Below are positions 1 to 6,939 of a stretch of DNA of 13,052 nucleotides, one piece after another. Each line of letters begins with the position of its first letter. Within the stretch, counting starts at the first letter, position 1. The DNA lies in contig CALGAG010000215.1 in NCBI GenBank assembly GCA_937951995.1, positions 1 through 13,052 of the forward strand. Reading direction: 5' to 3'. The DNA is from an uncultured Bacillota bacterium (GTDB lineage Bacteria; Bacillota; Clostridia; Tissierellales; Tissierellaceae). Below the pieces are notes generated by a model, which made no database searches, was not told the DNA's origin, and was given only the letters and a program-made list of their open reading frames with translations. Both the position numbers and the translations under genes were made by a program.

Positions 1-54
1 CGCAGGCTCAGAGTGACAATATCTTTGTCATCCTGAACGAATGTGAAGGATCTT
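1..54 (+). repeat. Paired-hairpin repeat, copy 1 (left arm cut by window edge)
   Basis: Arm A (1-18, truncated) is followed by a 7-nt spacer (19-25) and arm B in inverted orientation (26-54). Bases 1-18 are identical to 88-105, and arm B is identical to 113-141, so this copy and the next form a tandem with an 87-nt period. Arm B read on the minus strand has a 5-bp stem ATCCT/AGGAT, a TC/TC internal mismatch, a 2-bp inner stem AC/GT and a 4-nt loop. Confidence 0.85.
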
Positions 55-78
55 GTCTTTGCTATTCTCAAAAGCTTT

Positions 79-141
79 AAGACTCTTCGCAGGCTCAGAG
101 TGACAATAGTCTTGTCATCCTGAACGAATGTGAAGGATCTT
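79..141 (+). repeat. Paired-hairpin repeat, copy 2 (complete 63-nt unit)
   Basis: Arm A is 79-105, with stem ACTCT (82-86) pairing AGAGT (97-101). A 7-nt spacer occupies 106-112, and arm B is 113-141, with stem ATCCT/AGGAT on the minus strand. The two arms are imperfect inverted repeats of each other, ending in TGACA and beginning TGTCA at the centre. Arm B runs into the stop codon of the GIY-YIG gene, sharing two bases with it. Confidence 0.88.
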
Positions 142-488
142 ATCTGTAAATGTCTTCTGATAAATCTCTCCATTCTGGATTAAACTCACTGACCAAGTCA
201 TCCTTCTTGATTCTTTTCCAACCTTTAATTTCCTTTTCTCTCTTAATTGCTTCTCTGACATCATCAGTAGAATCATAATAAACAAGCTTTTCCACATTGT
301 ATTTATTTGTGAAGCCATCAGCCAATTTATTCTTGTGTTCATATATTCTGCGTTGTAAATTACCGGTTACTCCTGTGTACAACACCTTATTGTTCCAATT
401 TGCAAGGATATATACGTAATACAAGGTATCACCTCTATGTAGTAATTTTGTAACAGCACTTAAGACTCTTCGCAGGCTCAGAGTGACA
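113..488 (-). mobile_element. Putative GIY-YIG element bracketed by hairpin arms
   Basis: The 376-nt segment begins with TGTCA (113-117) in arm B and ends with TGACA (484-488) in arm A, so the arms act as imperfect terminal inverted repeats around one GIY-YIG gene. The neighbouring segment 26-105 has the same two ends in the same orientation but only 24 nt between the arms, resembling a gene-less derivative. The stretch before it (19-25) and the one between the two (106-112) are both 7 nt. No clear identical target duplication flanks 113-488 (106-112 differs from 489-495), so transposition is inferred only from architecture. Confidence 0.45.
140..424 (-). CDS. Solitary GIY-YIG domain endonuclease-like protein
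   Basis: A 94-residue single-domain protein of the GIY-YIG family (UPF0213/COG2827-like). The GIY half appears as YVYIL at residues 3-7 and the YIG half as LYTGVT at 15-20. They are followed by RR at 25-26 and EH at 29-30, an acidic/basic helix with candidate metal-binding glutamates E63 and E65, and a C-terminal NPEW motif at 82-85. Length fits the one-domain family, which lacks a separate DNA-binding domain. The start is TTG at 424, chosen because GAGGTGAT lies 4 bases upstream and the YVYI strand begins at once. The stop codon overlaps hairpin arm B, and a lone arm A sits 38 bases upstream. The gene is visibly more AT-rich than the metabolic genes beside it, which suggests transfer. Family function is nuclease activity on DNA; the biological substrate is unknown. 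A link to the flanking repeats is inference. Confidence 0.85.
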   Translation of the reverse strand: MYYVYILANWNNKVLYTGVTGNLQRRIYEHKNKLADGFTNKYNVEKLVYYDSTDDVREAIKREKEIKGWKRIKKDDLVSEFNPEWRDLSEDIYR

Positions 489-492
489 AGTG
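457..492. repeat. Lone hairpin arm A with extended stem, between dehydrogenase and GIY-YIG genes
   Basis: Arm A (462-488) occurs without a partner arm B directly beside it. Its stem ACTCT/AGAGT is extended here by flanking CACTT (457-461) and AAGTG (488-492), giving ten base pairs in two blocks. It begins 9 nt beyond the dehydrogenase stop codon and lies upstream of the GIY-YIG gene. It could serve as a weak transcript end for the long minus-strand operon, but no T-tract follows it. Confidence 0.7.
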
Positions 493-501
493 ATTTGTGA
501 A

Positions 502-1476
502 TTAGACACTGTTTCTCAAATTAACTGGTCTCTCACCCCTTGCAATCCTTCCCACATCCCTTGCCGTAATCCTCAATTGCTGGTCCTGGGCCTCGTCTGA
601 GAAGTAGGCGCTGTGGGGGGTGACTATAACATTCTTAAGCTCCAAGAGACCCCTTTCAGCCTCTGTTGGAGGTTCATGAATGAGGACATCAAGACCGGCC
701 CCAACAATCCTTCCACTTCTGAGCATGTCATACAGGGCATCCTGGTCGATTATTGCCCCACGGGCGGTGTTTACAAGGACCACACCCTCCTTGGTCCTTG
801 CAAGGGCCTCCCTTGAAAATATACCCCTGGTCTCCTCCGTTAGGGGCGAATGTATTGTTATGTAATCGGATTCAGCAAGAAGGGTATCAAAGTCTACCTT
901 CTCCACACCATACTCATTCATCACCTCTTTACCTACATAGGGGTCATAGGAAATCATTCTTAACCCAAAGCCACTGAGCTTTTCTGCCACCCCTCTGGCT
1001 ATTGACCCAAAGGCAAAAATCCCCACAGTAGACCCCTTTAACCTCTTGACACTCCCTATGCCATTGACACTCCAGTCTCCCCTGTCCACATTTTCCCTAA
1101 CATGATTAAGCCTTCTTCCACAGGCAAGGAGCAGCATGACCGCATGGGCTGAAACCTCATCCACACAGTAGTCTTTTGCATTTGTAACCATAACCCCATT
1201 CCTGGTAGCTGCTTCAATATCCCCAGCATCAAAGCCAGTGCTGGCAGCACAAAAAGCCATAAGGTCAAGGGCCCTGTAGAGGCCATCATCCATCTGCTGG
1301 TCCCAGGTCACAAGGATATCCACATCCTTTAGCCTTTCCAGGGCTTCCTCCCTGGAAAGCACGGGCTTTCCAAGAAAGACAAAATCTTCAATTCCCTCAT
1401 TCCTGATATATCTTTCAAGGGTCTGGACCTCTTCATCATTCATTCCAGGAACCCCTACCAGTGCAACCTTTTTCAA
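502..1476 (-). CDS. D-isomer-specific 2-hydroxyacid dehydrogenase (CtBP/SerA-like)
   Basis: A 324-residue NAD-dependent dehydrogenase expected to reduce a 2-oxo acid to a D-2-hydroxy acid, or the reverse. The Rossmann segment is VGIFAFGSIA at 151-160; G152 and G157 are kept, but the central glycine of GxGxxG is replaced by A155. D178 suits NAD rather than NADP. The catalytic triad is visible as R239 (NTARG), E268 (HEPP) and H288 (TPHSA). The YCVDEVSAHAVMLLLACGR segment at 103-121 resembles the C-terminal-binding-protein branch of the family. The start is TTG at 1476, supported by GGGGGAG five bases upstream, and lies 12 nt after the aminotransferase stop, so the two are probably co-translated. 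A role as reductive partner of the aminotransferase is inference; phosphoglycerate or other oxo acids are possible substrates. Confidence 0.88.
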   Translation of the reverse strand: MKKVALVGVPGMNDEEVQTLERYIRNEGIEDFVFLGKPVLSREEALERLKDVDILVTWDQQMDDGLYRALDLMAFCAASTGFDAGDIEAATRNGVMVTNAKDYCVDEVSAHAVMLLLACGRRLNHVRENVDRGDWSVNGIGSVKRLKGSTVGIFAFGSIARGVAEKLSGFGLRMISYDPYVGKEVMNEYGVEKVDFDTLLAESDYITIHSPLTEETRGIFSREALARTKEGVVLVNTARGAIIDQDALYDMLRSGRIVGAGLDVLIHEPPTEAERGLLELKNVIVTPHSAYFSDEAQDQQLRITARDVGRIARGERPVNLRNSV

Positions 1477-1488
1477 GAAAACTCCCCC

Positions 1489-2649
1489 TTACTTGAAAAT
1501 TTCCATCTCTTCCATTCTGTCAAAGGCTTCCTTCATCCTTTCAACCCCAAGGGTTACGGCCAGCCTGATGTAGCCTTCCCCTCCAGGCCCAAAGGCACTA
1601 CCGGGAACAACCGCCACGCGAGCCTCCTTAAGGAGCATTTCAGCAAGCTGGACAGAGGAAAGTCCCGTCCCCTTGATATTTGGAAACAGGTAGAAGGTCC
1701 CCTTTGGCTCCATAACATGGACCCCCTTAAGCCTGTTGAGCCTTTCATAGGCATAGTATGTACGCTTTCTAAACTCCTCAACAAGGCCTGGCTGGATCTC
1801 CTTTCTCAGGCGCAATGCATGGATGGCAGCCCTCTGGGAAATCGAGGGGGCCGAGTATACATTATTTTCGTTAACAGCCTTTATTACCCTTATGAATTCA
1901 GGCCTTGCAACAATATATCCGATTCTCCAACCAGTCATGGCATAATCCTTTGAAAAGCTTCCCAAGGTTATTGTCCTGTCTGAAAGCCCCGGCAGGGTCA
2001 TCGTTGGAACAAAGGGCGTATGGTAGCTGTAAAGGGTGTAGATATCATCTGCTATAATGAGGATATCGTGCTTACCTGCAATCTCACCTATCTCCTGGAG
2101 GGTCTCCCTGGTCAGGCAACTCCCGATGGGATTGTTGGGGGTGTTTAATACAAGGGCCTTGGTCCTGTCTGTGATCAGGTCTTCAAGCCTCCCCACATTC
2201 AGCTGATAATCCTCCTCTTCCTTCATCTCAAGATAGACCGGTACTCCACCTGCAAGCTTCACCTGGTCTGAATATGGTGGAAAATAGGGGGAGGGTATGA
2301 TAACCTGGTCCCCTGGGTCCAAAATCGACTCCAGGACCAGCCACATTCCCTGGCAGGCAGATGTTGTAACCATGATCTCATCCAAGCCCACCTGGTGACC
2401 GTACTCCTCCTGGTAATATTTTGAAATCTCCTCCCTCAGCTCCTTCATTCCCACGGATTCCGTGTATCTTGTGTAGCCCGCCTTGGCATCTTCAAAGGCA
2501 GCCTGGATTATCCTCCCGTCGGTGATGACATCCGGATCTCCGATTGTAAAGTTGATCAGGTCATCCATCCCCGCTGCCTGGTCCGCACTTGCTGCCAGGT
2601 GGCCCTCCTCCATATTTTGGTATCTCTTTGCTATATATCTCTTGTTCAT
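1489..2649 (-). CDS. Class I/II PLP-dependent aminotransferase
   Basis: A 386-residue fold-type I aminotransferase of the aspartate/aromatic group, transferring an amino group between an amino acid and a 2-oxo acid in the cytoplasm. The PLP lysine is K234 in SFSKDYAMTGWRIG. NTPNNP at 169-174 and DDIY at 201-204 supply the cofactor-binding Asn and Asp, and a C-terminal YIRLAV segment carries the carboxylate-binding arginine. Length is typical. The start ATG has CCTCC complement (GGAGG) 8 nt upstream. It lies 27 nt after murJ and 12 nt before the hydroxyacid dehydrogenase, which suggests that the oxo acid it makes feeds that enzyme. The exact substrate (Asp, aromatic or branched-chain amino acids) cannot be read from the sequence. 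Confidence 0.9.
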   Translation of the reverse strand: MNKRYIAKRYQNMEEGHLAASADQAAGMDDLINFTIGDPDVITDGRIIQAAFEDAKAGYTRYTESVGMKELREEISKYYQEEYGHQVGLDEIMVTTSACQGMWLVLESILDPGDQVIIPSPYFPPYSDQVKLAGGVPVYLEMKEEEDYQLNVGRLEDLITDRTKALVLNTPNNPIGSCLTRETLQEIGEIAGKHDILIIADDIYTLYSYHTPFVPTMTLPGLSDRTITLGSFSKDYAMTGWRIGYIVARPEFIRVIKAVNENNVYSAPSISQRAAIHALRLRKEIQPGLVEEFRKRTYYAYERLNRLKGVHVMEPKGTFYLFPNIKGTGLSSVQLAEMLLKEARVAVVPGSAFGPGGEGYIRLAVTLGVERMKEAFDRMEEMEIFK

Positions 2650-2676
2650 TTACCATTCCTCCATTCTAGGCTCCAA

Positions 2677-4182
2677 TCAAGCCCTGGTTACAAGAATTGC
2701 AGCAAAAAATGTTCCAAGTCCCAGAACGCCTCCTGTGACCACCATCAAAATACTTGAAATCAGTGTCTCTCCAAGGTAGTGGTCCACTGCGGACATGGTT
2801 ATCACAAGGACCGAAGCCATCATAACCCCCGCAAGGGCAACCTTTAGTGACCTTAGTGTGATGTCCTTCCAATGGAGAAAGTCCAGATTGCTGTCCAGGT
2901 CATAGACCCCATAAAGGGAGGCAATTATTACGGACAGGCTACTTCCAAGGGCGATACCTGCCGGCCCAATCCATAAGACAAATATGACATCAAAAATAAT
3001 ATTTAGAATAAGTGCAAATGCAGCCAGGATTATGGGTTCTGTGGTGTTCTCATTGGCATAGTAGAGCCTTGTCACAAGGAGCATCAGGCTGGTGCCTATT
3101 ATTCCAATTGCATAGTAGACAAGCAGGGTTGAGGTTGCCTGAGTTGCCTGGGCTGTAAACTCCCCCCTCTGGTAGAAGATCCGAACAACCGGCTCTGCCA
3201 TAACCAGGAGGAGGATTGTTGCAGGCACAACCACCATTGAGATCAACCTGAGTGAATACCGTAAATACTGGTCCATCTCCTCCTTGTTTATCCTGTGGTC
3301 CCTTTCGGAAACCACGGGAAATATTGCCGTAACAAGGGCCATTACAACAACCCCCACAAAGAGGTCGATTATGTCCTTGGCATAGCTTAGCTCTGCAATC
3401 GTACCCTCTGCAAGGAAGGATCCGATTGCATTGTCTATGGCCTGGTTAAGCTGATTTATTCCCAGACCTATTACAATTGGAAAAAGGAACCTGTTAAGTC
3501 TTACCATGCTCCTGTCCTTTGTAACAAGGACCGGCCTGTACCTGTAGCCCTGCTTCTTGAACACAGGCTTTGCAAGCATGAAGGCCTGGGCTCCTACAGC
3601 AATTATTCCAGTCACCATCAGCCCCTCAAGGCCAAAATATCTGCTGAAAAGAACCAGGTATGCAATGTAGATAAGGGCGTTGGCCACACCACCCTTTGCC
3701 CCTGCCCTGAAAAGGTGCTGACTTTGAAGGTAACCTCCAAATATTGCCCTGTACACATGTGCCAAAACAATGGGGGCCCCGTACCTGAAAAGTCTCACGG
3801 CCTGATTGAATCCCTCCGGTCCAAAGCCTGGTCCGAACAACTTTACAATAAAGGGTGCAAGGAGAAAGTTAAGGACCATCAGGATTAGTCCTAGGATTGT
3901 CCAATAGGAAATCAGGTTGTGGGTGAACTCAAACCTTCCCTTTTTTCCGTCTCTCCGGTCAATTTGGTGGTAGATGGGAATAAGGGAAACAATTAAGGCA
4001 TCGGCCACTATTCCAATCAGGAAAACCGATGCTGAAAATGCCACAAGGTAGGTGTCTGTCCTGAAATTGGCTCCAATGAAAAATGCAAGTAGGATACCCT
4101 TTAGGAAATTCAAGAGCCTTGCAAACAGTCCGAAGGTCAGGAGGTCTTGTGTCTGTTTTTTTATGGTTTTAAAGGACATCAT
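2677..4182 (-). CDS. murJ: MurJ/MviN-family lipid II flippase
   Basis: A 501-residue polytopic membrane protein of the MviN/MurJ branch of the MOP exporter superfamily. The family moves lipid-linked peptidoglycan precursors across the cytoplasmic membrane. The sequence is a succession of about 14 hydrophobic segments. The N-terminal region (GLFARLLNFLKGILLAFFIG, then the TDTYLVAF stretch) matches the MurJ first-helix pattern with its conserved basic residue and following acidic turn. Length is close to the usual 500-530. The first of two consecutive ATG codons was chosen, as AGGAG lies 8 nt ahead. It sits between proB and an aminotransferase within the same apparent operon, which is an unusual place for a cell-wall gene. 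A polysaccharide or spore-coat-type exporter of the same superfamily is a less likely alternative. Confidence 0.85.
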   Translation of the reverse strand: MMSFKTIKKQTQDLLTFGLFARLLNFLKGILLAFFIGANFRTDTYLVAFSASVFLIGIVADALIVSLIPIYHQIDRRDGKKGRFEFTHNLISYWTILGLILMVLNFLLAPFIVKLFGPGFGPEGFNQAVRLFRYGAPIVLAHVYRAIFGGYLQSQHLFRAGAKGGVANALIYIAYLVLFSRYFGLEGLMVTGIIAVGAQAFMLAKPVFKKQGYRYRPVLVTKDRSMVRLNRFLFPIVIGLGINQLNQAIDNAIGSFLAEGTIAELSYAKDIIDLFVGVVVMALVTAIFPVVSERDHRINKEEMDQYLRYSLRLISMVVVPATILLLVMAEPVVRIFYQRGEFTAQATQATSTLLVYYAIGIIGTSLMLLVTRLYYANENTTEPIILAAFALILNIIFDVIFVLWIGPAGIALGSSLSVIIASLYGVYDLDSNLDFLHWKDITLRSLKVALAGVMMASVLVITMSAVDHYLGETLISSILMVVTGGVLGLGTFFAAILVTRA

Positions 4183-4214
4183 GGCAATTGCTCCTTTTAG
4201 TCTGTATTACAGGA

Positions 4215-4245
4215 CTTCCCAGGAAGTCTAGGCTTTCCTGGGAAG
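4215..4245 (-). other. 11-bp perfect hairpin across the proB stop codon
   Basis: CTTCCCAGGAA (4215-4225) and TTCCTGGGAAG (4235-4245) pair perfectly around a 9-nt loop that contains the proB stop codon. No T-tract follows on the minus strand, so it is not a standard terminator. It may be a processing site, mRNA stabiliser or partial attenuator between proB and murJ. Confidence 0.6.
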
Positions 4246-5025
4246 AAATAGTGTCCCTTTTTTCTCTCCTGCTGATATCTGGGTTATGATATCCTTGGTT
4301 TTTCCGTGTGCCACTATCATTGGTATTCCATAGGAATTGACCATTCTGGCAGCCTTAAGCTTTGTCTTGATACCGCCGGTTCCAAAGGAGCTGGTCTCTC
4401 CGATTGATATCTCCTTCTCCAGCTTGTCTATATCCTCAACTACATCCACCAGACATGCCTGGGGGTTGTCATTTGGGTTGCAGTCATATATGCCGTCAAT
4501 GTCGCTAAGGATAAGGAGGAGGTCTCCTCCCCAAACAACGGTGGTATATGCTCCAAGCATGTCGTTGTCTCCTATTTTTATCTCATCTACGCTTACGGTG
4601 TCATTTTCATTTACAATTGGGACCACACCCTCATCAATCAGGGTGAAAAGTGTGTTCCTAATGTTAAGTGTCCTTTCCTTGTGCTCGAAATCATCCTTTG
4701 TCAAGAGTATCTGACCGATGTGAATCCCATGCTTGTTGAATATCCTTCTGTATGAGTCCATCAGCTCAACCTGGCCGATTGAGCAAAGGGCCTGCTTGTA
4801 GTTTATGTCCTGCTGTCTTGACCACTTGCCGATTGTTGAAACTCCCGCAATTCTTGCTCCTGATGAAACAATTATCACCTTTTTCCCCTGGTCCATAAGG
4901 GTCTTGACCTGGAGGATGAAGTTATCAAGAAAATCCTTGTCAATGGTCCCATCCTGGCTTGTAATGGTGCTGGACCCCACCTTAATAACGATCTTGTTCG
5001 CATTCCTTATCATCATATCGTCCAT
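4228..5025 (-). CDS. proB: Glutamate 5-kinase, short form without PUA domain
   Basis: A 265-residue amino-acid kinase that phosphorylates glutamate to gamma-glutamyl phosphate, the first step of proline synthesis. Family motifs are clear: KVGSS at 15-19, SSGA at 54-57, VNEND at 138-142, GDND at 152-155, SDIDG at 174-178 and GTGGIKTK at 215-222. Many bacterial ProB proteins are near 370 residues and end in an RNA-binding-type PUA domain; this one stops after the kinase domain with no sign of truncation, matching the short form known in several Firmicutes. The start at 5025 is 7 nt beyond the proA stop, with a modest AGGGATGAG before it, so translational coupling is likely. ATG codons at residues 4 and 5 are possible alternatives. 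The usual bacterial order is proB-proA; here proA comes first. Confidence 0.94.
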   Translation of the reverse strand: MDDMMIRNANKIVIKVGSSTITSQDGTIDKDFLDNFILQVKTLMDQGKKVIIVSSGARIAGVSTIGKWSRQQDINYKQALCSIGQVELMDSYRRIFNKHGIHIGQILLTKDDFEHKERTLNIRNTLFTLIDEGVVPIVNENDTVSVDEIKIGDNDMLGAYTTVVWGGDLLLILSDIDGIYDCNPNDNPQACLVDVVEDIDKLEKEISIGETSSFGTGGIKTKLKAARMVNSYGIPMIVAHGKTKDIITQISAGEKKGTLFLPRKA

Positions 5026-5032
5026 CTCATCC

Positions 5033-6274
5033 CTACTTTCTGGTTTGTCCCTGTCCCATTACAAGGTATTTGTGGGTAACAAGCTGTTCAAGTCCAACAG
5101 GTCCCCTGGCATGGGTCTTCTGGGTGCTAATGCCCATCTCGGCTCCGAATCCGAATTCTCCCCCGTCGGTAAACCTGGTGGATGCATTCACATATACTGT
5201 TGATGCATCGACCTGTCGCTGGAACTTAAGGGCATTGCCCAGGGTCTCGGTTATTATGGATTCCGAGTGCTTTGTGCCGTATTTGTTGATGTGGGCTATG
5301 GCCTCATCAACATCCTCCACCACCTTGATGGCAAGGATGAAGTCAAGAAATTCAGTTGCCCAGTCCTCTTCAGTCGCAGCCTTGGCAGATATTATCTCCC
5401 TGGTCTCTTCATCCGCCCTAAGCTCAACCTTGTCCTTGAGGGCCTCATATGCCATAGGCAAGAAGTCCTTGGCCACCTTCCTGTTCACAAGTAGGGTTTC
5501 GCAGGCATTGCAGACCCCAACCCTTTGTGTCTTTGCATTTACAACAATCTTAACTCCGTCATGGAGGTTTGCTGTATCGTCAATATATACATGGCAATTT
5601 CCCTCACCTGTCTGAAGTGTTGGAACCGTTGCATTCTTAACCACAAAATCGATCAGGGCACCGCTTCCCCTTGGAATTACAAGGTCAAGAAAATCATTGC
5701 TCCTAAGCATCTGGAGCACCAGGTCCCTGTCGGTATCGTCAATAAACTCAACCACGCCCTCAGGAATGTCTGTCTTCTTAAGCCCCTCCTTGATTGCCTT
5801 CACCAGGGCTACATTTGAGTGTATGGCAGTGGAGCTTCCCCTTAGGAGTATTGCATTTCCGGATTTCAGGGCCAGACCAAAGGCATCCACTGTGACGTTG
5901 GGCCTTGACTCATAGACAATTCCGATCACTCCCAGAGGCACTGTCATCTTTGATATGGTCAGTCCGTTTTCCAGGGTCCAAACCCTGTCTGATTTCCATA
6001 TTGGATCGGGAAGCTTGATCACCGTATAAAGACTTTCAATGATTCCATCAATCCTTCCGTGGTCCAGTAGAAGCCTGTCAACCAGACCCTCCTTCATTCC
6101 TGACTTTCTTGCGTTTTCTACATCCAGTGCATTGGCCTTGAGAATTTCCTCCCTGTTATGGTCTATGGAATGTGCAACCTCCCTTAGGGCCAGGTTTTTC
6201 TCATGGGTTGAAGAGACAGCAAGCTTTCTCTCAGATTCCACCAGCAATGCGCCCTTCTCCTGTAAACTGATCAT
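5033..6274 (-). CDS. proA: Glutamate-5-semialdehyde dehydrogenase (gamma-glutamyl phosphate reductase)
   Basis: A 413-residue NADPH-dependent reductase that converts gamma-glutamyl phosphate to glutamate semialdehyde, the second step of proline synthesis. Hallmarks are PLGVIGIVYESRPNVTVDAF from residue 113, the LLRGSS loop at 143-148, PRGSG at 201-205, and the catalytic cysteine C255 in the RVGVCNACETLLVN segment. The C-terminal SSS-like region is replaced by the typical THARGPVGLEQL segment. Length matches the family (about 415). The start is supported by AGGAGGG 6 nt upstream. It is the first gene of the apparent operon proA-proB-murJ-aminotransferase-dehydrogenase and is preceded by an extended -10 promoter. 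The product works as a pair with ProB in the cytoplasm. Confidence 0.96.
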   Translation of the reverse strand: MISLQEKGALLVESERKLAVSSTHEKNLALREVAHSIDHNREEILKANALDVENARKSGMKEGLVDRLLLDHGRIDGIIESLYTVIKLPDPIWKSDRVWTLENGLTISKMTVPLGVIGIVYESRPNVTVDAFGLALKSGNAILLRGSSTAIHSNVALVKAIKEGLKKTDIPEGVVEFIDDTDRDLVLQMLRSNDFLDLVIPRGSGALIDFVVKNATVPTLQTGEGNCHVYIDDTANLHDGVKIVVNAKTQRVGVCNACETLLVNRKVAKDFLPMAYEALKDKVELRADEETREIISAKAATEEDWATEFLDFILAIKVVEDVDEAIAHINKYGTKHSESIITETLGNALKFQRQVDASTVYVNASTRFTDGGEFGFGAEMGISTQKTHARGPVGLEQLVTHKYLVMGQGQTRK

Positions 6275-6312
6275 TTCTTCCCCTCCTTTTTCTCAAAAAA
6301 TAATTAACCTTT

Positions 6313-6341
6313 ATTATATCAGAAAATTTAAATAATGAAAA
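6313..6341 (-). promoter_or_regulatory. Promoter of the proA operon
   Basis: On the minus strand, TTTTCA (6336-6341) is followed by 17 nt and a perfect TATAAT (6313-6318) preceded by TG at the extended -10 position. It lies about 40 nt before the proA start and just beyond the iorB stop codon. Confidence 0.75.
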
Positions 6342-6352
6342 CAACTTATGGT

Positions 6353-6925
6353 CTAGTCCTCCCCATACTCATACCCAATATTGAAGGCTTTAATATTTGC
6401 ATCCTTGGCCTTTGGAGGGACATTTTCTAGGAGTACCTCCTCCCATATTACCTTTTCTATGTCCATATGCCTTGCAAGTATTCCAAGGACAACCGTATTG
6501 GCAGCCTTGATATTTCCTGCATCCTTGGCCTCCTTTACCGCATCCACACGGATGACCACATAGTCCTTTTCCAGGTCCTCTATCTCCTTTTCAGGGTATT
6601 TCCTCTGCTCAAGCAGGACAGAGGATGGGTAGGTCCTTTTTTCATTTATCACAACAACCGCCCCTTTTTTCAGGAGCCCCTTCCATCTTAGGGCCTCCAG
6701 GGGCTCCATTCCAAGGAGTATGTCCCCTTCTCCAGCTGGAATGTTTGGAGAATGGACCACATCTCCGATTCTTGCGGACCCCCAGACCATTCCGCCCCTT
6801 TGTGAGAGACCCACAACATCGTTGGTCTTCACATCCAGTCCAGCCTTAAGGGCCGCTTCGGCAATTATCTTTGTGGCAAGGACAAGTCCCTGTCCTCCTA
6901 CACCTGCAACCATGATATTTTTCAT
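6353..6925 (-). CDS. iorB: Indolepyruvate ferredoxin oxidoreductase, beta subunit
   Basis: A 190-residue gamma/beta-type subunit of the 2-oxoacid:ferredoxin oxidoreductase superfamily. With IorA it oxidises indolepyruvate and related aryl 2-oxo acids to the acyl-CoA, CO2 and reduced ferredoxin. Seen in the sequence are the N-terminal nucleotide-type loop GVGGQG at 8-13, SQRGG at 41-45 followed by MVWGSARIG, and the family's GMEPLEALR stretch near residue 93. The reading frame is open 20 codons further up, but the start at 6925 was chosen because AGGAGGT overlaps the iorA stop and is 9 nt from this ATG, and the family begins with this MKNIMVAG-type segment. Only 14 nt separate it from iorA. 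No terminator hairpin is visible after its stop; the proA promoter follows directly, so some read-through into proA is possible. Confidence 0.93.
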   Translation of the reverse strand: MKNIMVAGVGGQGLVLATKIIAEAALKAGLDVKTNDVVGLSQRGGMVWGSARIGDVVHSPNIPAGEGDILLGMEPLEALRWKGLLKKGAVVVINEKRTYPSSVLLEQRKYPEKEIEDLEKDYVVIRVDAVKEAKDAGNIKAANTVVLGILARHMDIEKVIWEEVLLENVPPKAKDANIKAFNIGYEYGED

Positions 6926-6939
6926 CTGATGCCCACCTC

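Noticed and set aside
1..141. Repeated units resembling a CRISPR array
   Set aside because: Only two tandem units, made of opposed arms rather than identical direct repeats with unique spacers of equal length, no cas genes, and a further copy lies far away in the opposite orientation.
115..342. Minus-strand reading frame of 75 codons
   Set aside because: It overlaps the GIY-YIG gene in another frame, has no recognisable domain, and its end lies in the repeat arm.
4337..5615. Several long plus-strand open frames opposite proB and proA
   Set aside because: They are antisense shadows of well-supported genes, rich in serine and low in domain-like pattern, with no suitable ribosome binding sites.
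6326..6355. A terminator after iorB
   Set aside because: No stable stem with a T-tract could be found between the iorB stop and the proA promoter.
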